This document shows positions 17,958-26,705 of a stretch of 42,045 nucleotides of DNA, in pieces. This DNA comes from Bacteroidales bacterium UBA3844. Its GTDB lineage: Bacteria > Bacteroidota > Bacteroidia > Bacteroidales > Paludibacteraceae. Positions within the stretch are counted from its first letter, which is position 1. The number at the start of each line of letters is the position of its first letter. Position numbers and translations under genes: made by a program. The notes beneath the pieces were generated by a model. That model made no database searches, had not been told where the DNA came from, and saw only the letters and a program-made list of their open reading frames with translations. The stretch spans positions 1 through 42,045 of the forward strand of contig DGHQ01000007.1 in the NCBI GenBank assembly GCA_002392915.1. The letters are read 5' to 3'.

Positions 17958-18668
17958 TTAGCCTATTTTGCTGATTCGTTTCAACTGTTCCATATCGACA
18001 ATCTTGATTTTTCTACCGTCCATAGTGATGATTTTCTCCTGGACGAACGACGACAATGTGCGGATGGCGTTGGATGTTGTCATGTTCGACAAACTTGCCA
18101 AATCCTCGCGTGACAAGTAAATTCCGATTGTCGCTTGATCCTCCTCCAAACCATAGCTGTCTTTCAAGAAAAGTAGCGACTCTGCCAATCTTCCACGTAT
18201 ATGTTTCTGTGTCAAACTTACACTTCTTGAGTCAGCGATACCCAAGTCGACAGACAATGTGTGGATGAAATACCATGCAAGCTCAGCATTGTGGGAAATA
18301 AGGTTTCTGATTACTTCTTTTGGAATTGTATAGATGATTGTTGGTTCAAAAGCTGTCGCGCATGTCACGTAGTTTTCTCCTGCAAACATCGCACGGTATG
18401 CGAAAGTCTCACTAGGTCCAACCATACGCATGATTTGGTTTCTGTTTCCGACACCTCTTTTGTAAATTTTGACTTTACCCTTGACAACACAAAGCATGTG
18501 TGTAGGTACGTCTCCTTCTGCATAAACCATTTCGTTTTTCTTGAATCTAAGCACGCCATAGTTCTGCTTTAGATACAAAAGTTGCTCTGGAGTCAATATC
18601 TTCCAAATCTCAGATATTTCCTCAATGCTCTTTAGATTATCATCAATACGTTTAACCATTGTCGTCAA
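17958..18668 (-). CDS. Crp/Fnr-family transcriptional regulator
   Basis: This is a 236-residue regulator. An N-terminal cyclic-nucleotide-binding-type beta-roll (about residues 25-140; FKKNEMVYAEGDVPTHMLCVVKGKVKIYK, then the MVGPSETFAYRAMF region) is joined by a long dimerisation helix to a winged-helix HTH (YLSREDLASLSNMTTSNAIRTLSSFVQEKII, about 180-212). No cluster of four Cys for an Fnr-type Fe-S centre is present, so oxygen sensing by that route is unlikely, and the ligand is unknown. An alternative ATG at 18659 (MVKRIDD) gives a leader of about 20 nt from the predicted promoter and may be the true start. The gene is divergent from ugd, 294 bases away, and could regulate it; this is inference. 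Confidence 0.92.
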   Translation of the reverse strand: MTTMVKRIDDNLKSIEEISEIWKILTPEQLLYLKQNYGVLRFKKNEMVYAEGDVPTHMLCVVKGKVKIYKRGVGNRNQIMRMVGPSETFAYRAMFAGENYVTCATAFEPTIIYTIPKEVIRNLISHNAELAWYFIHTLSVDLGIADSRSVSLTQKHIRGRLAESLLFLKDSYGLEEDQATIGIYLSREDLASLSNMTTSNAIRTLSSFVQEKIITMDGRKIKIVDMEQLKRISKIG

Positions 18669-18685
18669 TTTCTTTAACTGTTTTG

Positions 18686-18720
18686 CAAATATATAGAAAT
18701 TCTGCTAAATAACATGTAAA
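18686..18720 (-). promoter_or_regulatory. Promoter of the Crp/Fnr gene
   Basis: The -7 box TATATTTG is on the minus strand at 18693-18686. The best -33 candidate is TTTA at 18720-18717 with a long 23-bp spacer, so only the -7 box is well supported. Confidence 0.4.
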
Positions 18721-18829
18721 AACGGCATTTTTTTACCTATTAAATTGAATTTTATGCATTCTTTATATCTTTAGACATTATTTTTTTTCAGTTTGATAAA
18801 TGTATGTGGATTGATTTTTATACGTATTT

Positions 18830-18862
18830 GTTGGATAAAATACTATAAATTTTCTATTTTTG
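18830..18862 (+). promoter_or_regulatory. Promoter of ugd
   Basis: The -7 box TATTTTTG (18855-18862) fits TAnnTTTG. GTTG at 18830-18833 lies 21 bp upstream as a 3-of-4 -33 box. The predicted leader of about 95 nt contains the overlapping inverted repeats at 18898-18938. Confidence 0.5.
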
Positions 18863-18897
18863 CATAAAATATTAGAAATGTGTTTTCGAGACATCAA

Positions 18898-18938
18898 TAA
18901 TAGACATAGAATATGTCTTATTGAATTAATGTCTATTA
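18898..18938 (+). promoter_or_regulatory. Overlapping inverted repeats in the ugd leader
   Basis: A perfect 10-bp inverted repeat TAATAGACAT (18898-18907) / ATGTCTATTA (18929-18938) encloses a perfect 7-bp one, AGACATA (18902-18908) / TATGTCT (18912-18918). Both use the same left arm, so the two RNA hairpins exclude each other. They lie between the predicted transcription start and the ATG. They could be an operator with three half-sites or a leader switch. Confidence 0.6.
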
Positions 18939-18962
18939 TAGTGTGAATATACTTACTTAAAA

Positions 18963-20309
18963 ATGAGAAAATTTGAAGATTTACAGATTGCTGTGGCTGG
19001 TACTGGCTATGTTGGACTTTCTATCGCTACGTTGCTTGCACAGCATCACAAGGTGACTGCAGTTGATGTCATTCCTGAAAAAGTTGAGATGATCAACAAT
19101 AAGAAGTCTCCAATTCAGGATGAATATATAGAAAAATATCTTGCGGAAAAAGATTTGAATCTCACAGCTACATTGGATGGCAAATCGGCTTATAAAGATG
19201 CTGATTTTGTTGTTATTGCAGCTCCCACAAACTATGATCCACAGAAAAATTATTTCGACACTTCGCACGTTGAGGAGGTGATAGATCTTGTGCTTGAGGT
19301 TAATCCAGACGCGGTGATGATCATCAAGTCGACAATTCCTGTAGGATACACTCGCTCGTTGTATGTGAAGTATGCGTTGCAATTCTTGTACAAACCTGAG
19401 CTTAAGGATAAGAAATTCAATTTGCTGTTCTCTCCTGAGTTCTTGCGTGAAAGCAAGGCATTGTATGATAATCTTTATCCATCTCGTATTATTGTTGGTT
19501 TCCCTAAGATTATCAATATCGACGAGAAGAATTTCACAGAGGAGAATGCTGCTATTAAAGCAATCGCTAATCCAGATTCGGAGAATTTTGCTCATATTTT
19601 TGCAAGACTATTGCAGGAAGGTGCTTTGAAGCAGGATATTGATACTTTGTTCATGGGAATGAAGGAGGCAGAGGCAGTGAAACTGTTTGCCAATACTTAT
19701 CTTGCTCTTCGTGTTAGCTACTTCAATGAACTTGATACATACGCTGAGGTGAAGGGGCTTGATTCTAAAGCTATTATCCAGGGTATCGGCCTTGATCCAC
19801 GTATTGGCAACCATTATAATAATCCATCATTTGGTTACGGTGGTTATTGTTTGCCAAAGGATACAAAACAGCTTTTGGCTAATTACAATGAAGTGCCACA
19901 GAATATGATGACGGCTATTGTGGAGAGCAACCGTACTCGTAAGGACTTCATCGCAGACCGTGTGCTTCAGAAAGCTGGTTACTATAGTTACGCTGAGGGC
20001 AGTTACGATGCAAGCAAAGAGCGTGAGGTGACTGTGGGTGTATTCCGTCTTACTATGAAATCTAATTCGGATAACTTCCGTCAGAGTTCAATCCAGGGTG
20101 TGATGAAGAGAATCAAGGCGAAGGGTGCTCAGGTGATCATTTATGAGCCAACTCTTGAAGACGGTAGCACATTCTTTGGTAGCAAGGTTGTGAACAATCT
20201 TGACGAGTTTAAGAAGCAATCGCAGGCAATCATCGCCAATCGTTACGATTCTTGTCTTGATGATGTCATCGACAAGGTTTATACAAGAGATATCTTTAAG
20301 AGAGACTAA
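18963..20309 (+). CDS. ugd: UDP-glucose 6-dehydrogenase-type nucleotide-sugar dehydrogenase
   Basis: NAD+-dependent oxidation of a UDP-sugar, most likely UDP-glucose to UDP-glucuronate, for capsule or exopolysaccharide. It has an N-terminal Rossmann motif GTGYVG (residues 13-18) and the block FSPEFLRESKALYDNLYPSRIIVG typical of the short Ugd class. The middle domain has KLFANTYLALRVSYFNEL with the active-site Lys and Asn. GYGGYCLPKDTKQL carries catalytic Cys296. The C-terminal UDP-binding domain has GVFRLTMKSNSDNFRQSS. At 448 residues it is longer than the 388-residue E. coli enzyme, through an insertion around residues 180-230 rich in acidic and Ala residues. It is monocistronic by its own promoter and terminator. 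Another nucleotide-sugar substrate cannot be excluded. Confidence 0.93.
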   Translation: MRKFEDLQIAVAGTGYVGLSIATLLAQHHKVTAVDVIPEKVEMINNKKSPIQDEYIEKYLAEKDLNLTATLDGKSAYKDADFVVIAAPTNYDPQKNYFDTSHVEEVIDLVLEVNPDAVMIIKSTIPVGYTRSLYVKYALQFLYKPELKDKKFNLLFSPEFLRESKALYDNLYPSRIIVGFPKIINIDEKNFTEENAAIKAIANPDSENFAHIFARLLQEGALKQDIDTLFMGMKEAEAVKLFANTYLALRVSYFNELDTYAEVKGLDSKAIIQGIGLDPRIGNHYNNPSFGYGGYCLPKDTKQLLANYNEVPQNMMTAIVESNRTRKDFIADRVLQKAGYYSYAEGSYDASKEREVTVGVFRLTMKSNSDNFRQSSIQGVMKRIKAKGAQVIIYEPTLEDGSTFFGSKVVNNLDEFKKQSQAIIANRYDSCLDDVIDKVYTRDIFKRD

Positions 20310-20339
20310 TTGTTTTCTCTGTTGATATATGATTTAAAG

Positions 20340-20372
20340 AGATAGACGCCGTTCGCAGCGTCTATCTTTTTT
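20340..20372 (+). terminator. Terminator of ugd
   Basis: A 10-bp AGATAGACGC/GCGTCTATCT stem, an 8-base loop and a T6 tail. It ends only about 14 bases before the ATG of the next gene. Confidence 0.88.
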
Positions 20373-20385
20373 GTTGTTAATTAAA

Positions 20386-21204
20386 ATGGAGATGCTTAAA
20401 AGAATTTTATATCCTAAGCATAGGATTGGTTTAGAAACCCTTAAAAAGAATTTTGAGGGAAAAATGGTTGTGATTACCGGAGCGTCGAGAGGAATAGGGT
20501 ATGAATTGGCAAAAACTTTAATTGCTGCTAAAGCAAATCTTTTTTTGATTGCAAGGTCGGAGAATGAATTAATCTCATTGTGTGAAAAAGCTCATGAATC
20601 TGGTTGTCTGGCCACTTATAAAGCCATTGATTTACGTGATAGAGACGCTTTGGATCAACTTTGTATAGAACTTCGACAAATTATACAGGTAGATTATCTT
20701 TTTGTGAATGCAGGAAAATCTATTCATAGAAAATTGTTAGACTCAATTGATCGCCTTCATGATTTTGATCGGACTATGGATTTGAATTTCCGTTCTTTGG
20801 TTGCATTGTCTTTTGCATTACAGCCAAGTCTAAAATCAACTAAAGGAAAGATCATTTACACTTCATCTATCAGTACACTTTATCCGTCAGCTCCTGGATG
20901 GGCCGCTTATCATGCTTCGAAAGAGGCTGCTAACGTGTGGTGTAGAACAGCCGATGCGGAATTTGCAACATTGGGAATCAAACTTAAAATTGCCTATATG
21001 CCTCTGGTCCATACTGCCATGTCGGATGTAAATGAAGTTTACAAGAATATGCCTGCTTATTCTGCAAAAGAGGCAGCTGATATTTTGATTTATTTGGCTC
21101 TTAATAGCCGACATTCATATATGCCGTGGTGGGCTCGTATATCCACTCCAATAGCGTATTTGATTTCTCCTATCATTCGTTTTGTCTACCGTCATTTATT
21201 CTGA
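20386..21204 (+). CDS. Short-chain dehydrogenase/reductase
   Basis: This is a 272-residue classical SDR. It has the NAD(P)-binding TGASRGIG (residues 31-38), VNAGKS (the NNAG-equivalent), a catalytic Ser in YTSSIS, and the Tyr-Lys pair YHASK (Y175, K179). A hydrophobic, basic C-terminus (WWARISTPIAYLISPIIRFVYRHLF) may attach it to the membrane, as in acyl-CoA or lipid-acting SDRs. The ATG at 20386 is used; TTG codons at 20371 and 20374 lie in the terminator of ugd. The ligase gene starts 3 bases after the stop, so the two are translationally close and probably act on one acyl substrate. No promoter was identified: the gene begins 14 bases after a terminator, so it needs read-through or a promoter inside ugd. 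Confidence 0.9.
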   Translation: MEMLKRILYPKHRIGLETLKKNFEGKMVVITGASRGIGYELAKTLIAAKANLFLIARSENELISLCEKAHESGCLATYKAIDLRDRDALDQLCIELRQIIQVDYLFVNAGKSIHRKLLDSIDRLHDFDRTMDLNFRSLVALSFALQPSLKSTKGKIIYTSSISTLYPSAPGWAAYHASKEAANVWCRTADAEFATLGIKLKIAYMPLVHTAMSDVNEVYKNMPAYSAKEAADILIYLALNSRHSYMPWWARISTPIAYLISPIIRFVYRHLF

Positions 21205-21207
21205 TTT

Positions 21208-22713
21208 ATGAAATTCATTTTATTCAAAGCACTATTAAAACTGCATTTTATCACTCCACTTGGATTTCTCAGATTGATGTATAGTTTTGTTTGTGAAGGA
21301 CTAACGATCATGTCAATTCTTCGTTTTTCTCGTTTTTATTATGCGAATGATGTGGCATTTGTTTCGGAGCAAGAGAAAATTACATATGGAGAGTTATATC
21401 TTTGGGCTATCCGTTTGACGAAGGTGTTGAGGACAGAGCATGGAATCAATGAAGGAATGCGAGTTGGGGTGTTGTGTAGAAACCATACTATTTCTGCTTT
21501 ATTATTGCCTGCTTTATCTCGCTTAGGCGTCAATGTCCGTTTGTTGAATACCGATATAATGTCGGAAAAAATGGATTTGTTGTTGAGAAACAAGAGGATA
21601 GATTGCCTCATATTTGATGAGGAACTTCGTGAGAAATGTTTGCCAATGAAGTTGCCATGCAGAAGTGTATCTACAAAAACACTTCGTATACAAATGAATG
21701 AAAAATCTAAATATGATACGGTTAGTCTGCCACACATTTTGCGTGGTGGTGAAATAGCTGTTCTGACTGGAGGCACTAGTGGAAATTATAAAGAAGCGTC
21801 TAGAAAAACATCTCTGTTTCAGTTTTTGCCGCCTTTTTTCGCTTTGCTGAAAGATATAAAGATACAGGATTATAGGAGTGTGTTTGTCGTATTGCCTTTT
21901 TACCATGGCTTTGGATTGGGTGTCCTCATTATTGCATTGGCGATGGGAAAGAAAATCTGTATGTCTCGTCTTTTTAATGCGGAGGATGCATTACATATGA
22001 TTGCAGATGAGAATGTTGAAGTTTTGCCAATAGTCCCAACTATGCTTTCAAGATTATGGCAAACTCCAGAATCGAAAGCTCGCATGCACAGTGTCAAGTG
22101 TATTATCAGCGGAGGTGATAGGTTGGATAAAAAATTAGTCGACGAGACACATGAAATTTTAGGTCCTGTCATGTACAACTTATATGGCACGTCTGAAGCA
22201 GGTTTCTTTATGATGGCGACACCTGCAGATCTGGATGCTAATGAAGAGACCACTTTGGGCAAACCTATTCGAGGAGTGGAATGTGATGTGCGTGAACTTC
22301 GTGATAATGGAGTTGGCACGTTGTGGGTTCGATCAAAGTGGGCTATGATAGGCACTCAAAATCAGTGGCAAAGCACTGGAGATATGATGTATAGAAATGA
22401 AAAAGGCTATTATTTTCATAGGGGAATAGCCAAAAATATGGTGGTTTGTGGTGGTGAAAATGTCTTTCCAGAAAGTGTGGAGCAAGTCATCAACCAACAT
22501 TCTGATGTCGCTGCGTCAAAAGTTTTTGGCGTTCCTAATCCTGATTTCGGTTTTGTGTTGAACGCTATTGTGGAACTTAAAGACAATGCGTCTCTCTCTG
22601 ATGAAGATCTAAAAATATGGTTGAAACCCAAATTGTCGAGAGCCGAAATGCCACACCATATAGAGTTTAAGCAATTGGATGTGTTGTCTACTGGAAAAAG
22701 AAGTCGAATGTAG
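21208..22713 (+). CDS. AMP-dependent acyl-CoA synthetase/ligase-like protein
   Basis: This is a 501-residue ANL-superfamily adenylating enzyme. The nucleotide-binding A3 loop reads LTGGTSGNYKEAS (about 185-197), differing from the usual SGTTGxPKG in its Gly and Pro positions. Also seen are LPFYHGFGLG, YGTSEAG (A5), STGD (A7, about 391), the hinge-region R/K (HRGIAKNMV) and GGENVFPESVEQVI (A8), and a C-terminal STGKRSRM whose K497 is the expected catalytic Lys (A10). The protein ends four residues after it. The N-terminus carries a hydrophobic, possibly membrane-associated stretch. No carrier-protein domain is fused. It probably activates a fatty or other carboxylic acid to the adenylate and then CoA or a carrier. 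The substrate is unknown. It is paired with the SDR. Confidence 0.88.
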   Translation: MKFILFKALLKLHFITPLGFLRLMYSFVCEGLTIMSILRFSRFYYANDVAFVSEQEKITYGELYLWAIRLTKVLRTEHGINEGMRVGVLCRNHTISALLLPALSRLGVNVRLLNTDIMSEKMDLLLRNKRIDCLIFDEELREKCLPMKLPCRSVSTKTLRIQMNEKSKYDTVSLPHILRGGEIAVLTGGTSGNYKEASRKTSLFQFLPPFFALLKDIKIQDYRSVFVVLPFYHGFGLGVLIIALAMGKKICMSRLFNAEDALHMIADENVEVLPIVPTMLSRLWQTPESKARMHSVKCIISGGDRLDKKLVDETHEILGPVMYNLYGTSEAGFFMMATPADLDANEETTLGKPIRGVECDVRELRDNGVGTLWVRSKWAMIGTQNQWQSTGDMMYRNEKGYYFHRGIAKNMVVCGGENVFPESVEQVINQHSDVAASKVFGVPNPDFGFVLNAIVELKDNASLSDEDLKIWLKPKLSRAEMPHHIEFKQLDVLSTGKRSRM

Positions 22714-22726
22714 TGAAACAGACTGT

Positions 22727-23758
22727 TTATTCCTCATAGTATTCATATTCCCAGAATTCTCCGTCCGGATCTGATTCTCTGAACCAGCGTCTTATTTCCA
22801 GTGGCGTTTTACGACCGTCTGTCTGAATACATTCTGTCTTGTTGCCTTTTTCGTCGTATTGGTAACTCTCTTTATAATAATATATGCCTAAGTTACGATT
22901 GTACACACATACTTCTATCAGATTGCCATTTTCATCATACTTGTAAGTCTTTCTTAATGGATGTCCGCCAGATGAAAAGAACTCATTAGATTCTATCATC
23001 TTTCCTTTCTTATCATATTTGTAAAACTTTTTTCTTCCTACTTTATCTTTTTGAAAGTATATGTCTTCATTTTCTATAGTCAAATTCACATTGTTATTGA
23101 ACTCGTAGATATATTGGCGTCGTAATTTTCCGCCTGACACGAAACTCTTTTCTATCATATTACCATGATCATCATACTTAAAGGTGTGTCTGTTGCCTAA
23201 TTTTCCATTTGATTTGCGTTCCACTACATTGCCTTGATTATCGTATTTTATGGTTTCTTTTGTCAAATGTTTTTTCTTTAGTCGTTTGTCAGTGTATTCG
23301 TAAATAGTCCATTCGACAATTCTTCCGTTGGCGTCATACGTTGGCGTCCTTTTTTCTGCTAATCCTCCCTTATAATGTCGGCCCTCTTCATCTATATTCG
23401 TGAAATCAGAATCGTTTTGATCTTTTTTTGATGAATTTTTGTATTCGTATGAATAATTCTCTATACAATTTCCATACTCATCGTACTTGTAGATAGATTT
23501 GGAATTTAGGTTTTCTGTAGAGTCGTAATAGCAGGTCTCTTTGCTGGTTCCATTTTTATCGTACTTGGTAATCTTTATTAATCGACCTTTTGTCTCTTTG
23601 TCCGTACTCTCATCAGCACTATAAGTCCTGACCTCTTTTACTTTGCCTTTTAGCCCATCCTTTTCCCAAACTGTTTGGGTCTTGTCTGATGAAGAAGACA
23701 AAACAAGAATGATGATCAAGCTACTTATGATGGATAATATTCTCTTTGTCATGCTCAT
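22727..23758 (-). CDS. Secreted YD/RHS-like repeat protein
   Basis: This is a 343-residue protein with an N-terminal signal peptide (hydrophobic about residues 7-24) and no clear lipobox Cys. After a GLKGKVKEVRTY segment come at least eight YD-repeat-like units with a Y-D-x-x-G-(N/R/K/T) core: YDKNGT, YDEYGN, YDANGR, YDNQGN, YDDHGN, YDKKGK, YDENGN, YDEKGN. These units form beta-rich rods in RHS and related proteins, but no toxin-like C-terminal domain, RHS core or PAAR is present, so this is not an RHS toxin. Such short lone YD proteins are common and uncharacterised in Bacteroidales. The gene converges with the ligase gene (13 bases between stops). An alternative start is the ATG 6 bases in (23752). 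No clear promoter box was found. Confidence 0.8.
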   Translation of the reverse strand: MSMTKRILSIISSLIIILVLSSSSDKTQTVWEKDGLKGKVKEVRTYSADESTDKETKGRLIKITKYDKNGTSKETCYYDSTENLNSKSIYKYDEYGNCIENYSYEYKNSSKKDQNDSDFTNIDEEGRHYKGGLAEKRTPTYDANGRIVEWTIYEYTDKRLKKKHLTKETIKYDNQGNVVERKSNGKLGNRHTFKYDDHGNMIEKSFVSGGKLRRQYIYEFNNNVNLTIENEDIYFQKDKVGRKKFYKYDKKGKMIESNEFFSSGGHPLRKTYKYDENGNLIEVCVYNRNLGIYYYKESYQYDEKGNKTECIQTDGRKTPLEIRRWFRESDPDGEFWEYEYYEE

Positions 23759-23788
23759 AAAAGTTGTAGAAATAAGGTTGGTTTAGAA

Positions 23789-23824
23789 CTAAAAGAGACG
23801 CGAAATAAACTTCACGTCTCTTTG
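23789..23824 (-). terminator. Terminator of the Dabb-dsbD-nitroreductase operon
   Basis: AAAGAGACG (23793-23801) pairs with CGTCTCTTT (23816-23824), and inner pairs extend the stem past one mismatch. On the minus strand the tail is TTTTAG. The AGAGACG core is shared with other terminators here. Confidence 0.65.
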
Positions 23825-23867
23825 ATATTTGCTATATAAGATCGTTTGCGTTTGGAAAATTCAGGAA

Positions 23868-24617
23868 TTATTCGCAAAAAAACTGTTTCCTCACAAAATC
23901 GAAGAATGATTTTGACATTGCTTCGTTGTCTTTTTTTGTGTAACGGATGTCAGTAAACACCTGAGCCAAAGATTTTTTGTTGTTTTCGGCGATGAATTTC
24001 TTGTTGCTTTCCATCTCGTCTTTGTACCCGAAAATCTTTTTGATGTCTTCCGCCGAATAATCTTTGTATTCTTCTTCGTGTATCCAGCTTGTCGACGCGA
24101 TTCTGTCCGTCTTTGTTGGTTCTGATTTTGGATATCCTACGGTGATGGTTGTGATTGGCACCACTCGTTTTGGAAGGTTAAGAATCTTTGAGATGCTTTC
24201 TGCAGTATACGTTGTAGTGCCTAAGTAGCAGATCCCCAACCCTTCGCTTTCTGCTGCGATAGCAAATGTCTGGGCGAGTAGGAGAGTGTCGATAGCCGCT
24301 GTGAAGAAACTGAATTCATTGTCGTAGCCTGGCTCTGCTCCTGATTCCTTACACCATTTAACGAATCTGTTGAAGTCGGCGCAAAAAGTTATGGCGACGG
24401 GAGCATTGGTGAAAGTCGGCTGGTTGAAATGGGTCGGAGCAAGAGCCTTTTTCTTTTCCGCATCTCTTGTCACAACGACGCTGTAAAGTTGCATGTTGCC
24501 AGTGGTGGAAGCATGCCCAGCGACGTCAAGAAGACGGTTGATCAACTCCTTTGACACTTCTTTGTCACTGTATTGTCTTACAGTGGCGCGACTTTCCAAA
24601 AATGCTAACAAATCCAT
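23868..24617 (-). CDS. Nitroreductase-family (NfsA-like) NAD(P)H:FMN oxidoreductase
   Basis: This is a 249-residue flavoprotein of the nitroreductase fold. The FMN-phosphate-binding RATVRQYSDKEV is at about residues 9-20, and the substrate-side ASTTGNMQLYSVVV at about 37-50. The mid-domain dimer helix with DTLLLAQTFAIAAESEGLGICYLGT (about 110-135) and the PITTITVGYP strand are typical of the NfsA/FRP subgroup. The C-terminal extension (residues about 200-249, rich in Lys and Phe) also fits NfsA-like proteins. The physiological substrate is unknown. Its ATG overlaps the dsbD stop by one base (TAATG), indicating translational coupling and a link to periplasmic redox or stress functions. It is the last gene of the operon before a terminator. 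Confidence 0.9.
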   Translation of the reverse strand: MDLLAFLESRATVRQYSDKEVSKELINRLLDVAGHASTTGNMQLYSVVVTRDAEKKKALAPTHFNQPTFTNAPVAITFCADFNRFVKWCKESGAEPGYDNEFSFFTAAIDTLLLAQTFAIAAESEGLGICYLGTTTYTAESISKILNLPKRVVPITTITVGYPKSEPTKTDRIASTSWIHEEEYKDYSAEDIKKIFGYKDEMESNKKFIAENNKKSLAQVFTDIRYTKKDNEAMSKSFFDFVRKQFFCE

Positions 24618-26695
24618 TATTTTTCGTTTTCTTTTATGATTTTCTTGAAATTCTTTAAGCCTGTACGTAGGAAATTCATGAATTCACCAGAATCTTCTGT
24701 GAATCCCATCGGATGATTGATCGGCATTCCATTTGGATCAAGCAGACAGTAATATGGTTGAGCGTTGGCTCCAAACTTAGATCTTTGTAGATAGCTCCAT
24801 TTTTCACCCACTGTGGTTAGCTTGATTTCTTTGCCGTTTTCGATGACTTTCTCAACTTTTGGCAATTCAGTCCTGTCGTCTACGTATAGAGAGACTAGTA
24901 TGTAATCATCTGTAAGCAGACTTTTTACAATTGGCTGTGACCATACAGATGATTCCATCTTTCGGCAATTTACACATGCGTGGCCGGTGAAGTCTACAAC
25001 GACTGGTTTGTTTTTCAATTCTGCGTACATCAAAGCGTCGTCGTAATCTTTGAATGTGGCAGACACTTTGTCGTTATATAGGTTGAAATCCTGTGTGCTC
25101 AATGGCGGCACGAATGCACTGATCGCCTTTAACGGTGCTCCCCACAATCCAGGAAGCATATAGATACACATGCTAAAGCAGAATGTTGATAGAAAAAAGC
25201 GTGGCACTGAAACTATCTCAACATCGTCGTCGCCTGCAAATTTGATTTTGCCAAGAAGATAAAGGCCGGCAAGCATGAAGATTACGATCCAGATGACCAA
25301 GAACACTTCACGGTCCATGATATGCCATCCGTAGGCAAGGTCTGCCATGGATAGAAATTTCAATGAGAATGCCAATTCAAAGAATCCAAGCAACACTTTC
25401 ACCGAATTCAACCAACCTCCCGAGCGTGGCATATTTTTCAGCCAGCTTGGGAAAAAGGCAAATAGAGTGAATGGTATCGCAAGCGCGATGGCAAATCCTA
25501 GCATTCCGATAGTAGGCGCGAGCAGACTTCCGTTGACGGAGATGTCCACAAGCAAAGTTCCGATGATTGGTCCTGTGCATGAGAATGATACAATCACAAG
25601 TGTGAATGCCATCAAAAGTATTGATAACAGACCGGATGTTTTGTCGACATGTTGGTCGATTTTTGTGCTCCAAGTGGATGGAAGTGCTAAATCAAAACCT
25701 CCGAAGAAGGATATGGAAAATAGCACGAGAAGGGCAAATAAAAATATGTTGAAGATGGCATTCGTAGAGAGGGAATTCAATCCGTCGGCTCCACTGAGTA
25801 CCGTTATTATCAAACCAAGTCCAACGTAAATCGCTATAATTGACAGTCCGTATGTGATGGCGGCTCTCTTGCCTTTTTTAGGGTCTTTGCCTCGTTTCAG
25901 GAAGAAACTTACTGTCATTGGTATGATAGGCCACACACACGGTGTGATGACGGCGATAAGTCCACCAAGCAGACAAGTAAGGAAAGTTTTCCATAAGGAA
26001 TCTCTGCCTTCATCTGTTTTCACCTCACCGAAGGCTTTCATTTCATCCACGACATTAGCCCAAGTGTCGATTCTCTCCTGATGGTTCTCTGCGCTAACCG
26101 CAATCGTTTGGGCTGTATCGTTGTTGATTGGCAGATCCTTGATTGCGATCAGTGGAGTAGTGTTTGTCTCCTCTTGCGGCTTGTCTTTTACCTCGACCTC
26201 AGCTACTGATGAGTTATTTTTTTTTTTTGCTACAGCGTTATGTTGAGATAGGTCGAATTCATAAGTTGTAGGAGGCAAACAGTTTTGGTTGTTGCAAGTC
26301 ATATATCTGACAGAACCTTTCAGAGTGAAATTGTCTTTGTCAGAGATCTTCACTTGCTGTTGGAATGTGGCTTTGTCCTCATACCAACCGACAGTCACAC
26401 CGAATGCCGGCTCATACTGTTCGATGACGCGGCTGCGAGGGTTGATGTCTGATGTGATTTTGACACCTTCCACCTCAGACAATGTAAATGAAGTAGGCAC
26501 CGGACCATCGGTCACTTCCTTGGTGCTGTACATATGCCAGTCTTTGTCTATAGTCGCTTCGTATGTGATTGTAGCCTTCCCGTCGGCTGAAATTTTAGAC
26601 AATTCCACTTTCCATTTTACTGGATCGAGGATTTGTGCAAACGAAGGAATGCAAACAAATAAAGCGAAAAATAAGTATAATGCTTTATTTCTCAT
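24617..26695 (-). CDS. dsbD: Thiol:disulfide interchange protein DsbD
   Basis: This inner-membrane protein passes electrons from cytoplasmic thioredoxin to the periplasm. Its 692-residue form begins at MRNKALYLFFALFVCIPSFAQ, a clear signal peptide. The frame stays open 27 codons upstream, but that stretch overlaps the Dabb gene. The N-terminal periplasmic domain includes a Cys pair near CNNQNC. The central transmembrane domain (about residues 240-485, eight helices) carries TPCVWPIIPMTVSFF and FSCTGPIIG, whose Cys pair is the redox centre. The C-terminal thioredoxin-like domain (about 520-692) has HACVNCRKME, the CxxC reductant site. Low-complexity KKKNNSS (from an A/T run) sits in the linker. 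Likely recipients are cytochrome c or disulfide-isomerase systems. It lies 10 bases after the Dabb gene. Confidence 0.93.
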   Translation of the reverse strand: MRNKALYLFFALFVCIPSFAQILDPVKWKVELSKISADGKATITYEATIDKDWHMYSTKEVTDGPVPTSFTLSEVEGVKITSDINPRSRVIEQYEPAFGVTVGWYEDKATFQQQVKISDKDNFTLKGSVRYMTCNNQNCLPPTTYEFDLSQHNAVAKKKNNSSVAEVEVKDKPQEETNTTPLIAIKDLPINNDTAQTIAVSAENHQERIDTWANVVDEMKAFGEVKTDEGRDSLWKTFLTCLLGGLIAVITPCVWPIIPMTVSFFLKRGKDPKKGKRAAITYGLSIIAIYVGLGLIITVLSGADGLNSLSTNAIFNIFLFALLVLFSISFFGGFDLALPSTWSTKIDQHVDKTSGLLSILLMAFTLVIVSFSCTGPIIGTLLVDISVNGSLLAPTIGMLGFAIALAIPFTLFAFFPSWLKNMPRSGGWLNSVKVLLGFFELAFSLKFLSMADLAYGWHIMDREVFLVIWIVIFMLAGLYLLGKIKFAGDDDVEIVSVPRFFLSTFCFSMCIYMLPGLWGAPLKAISAFVPPLSTQDFNLYNDKVSATFKDYDDALMYAELKNKPVVVDFTGHACVNCRKMESSVWSQPIVKSLLTDDYILVSLYVDDRTELPKVEKVIENGKEIKLTTVGEKWSYLQRSKFGANAQPYYCLLDPNGMPINHPMGFTEDSGEFMNFLRTGLKNFKKIIKENEK

Positions 26696-26705
26696 AGGCG
26701 TTGTT

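Noticed and set aside
18981..19595. 204-codon minus-strand frame opposite ugd
   Set aside because: The opposite strand encodes a full nucleotide-sugar dehydrogenase with all motifs; this frame shows none.
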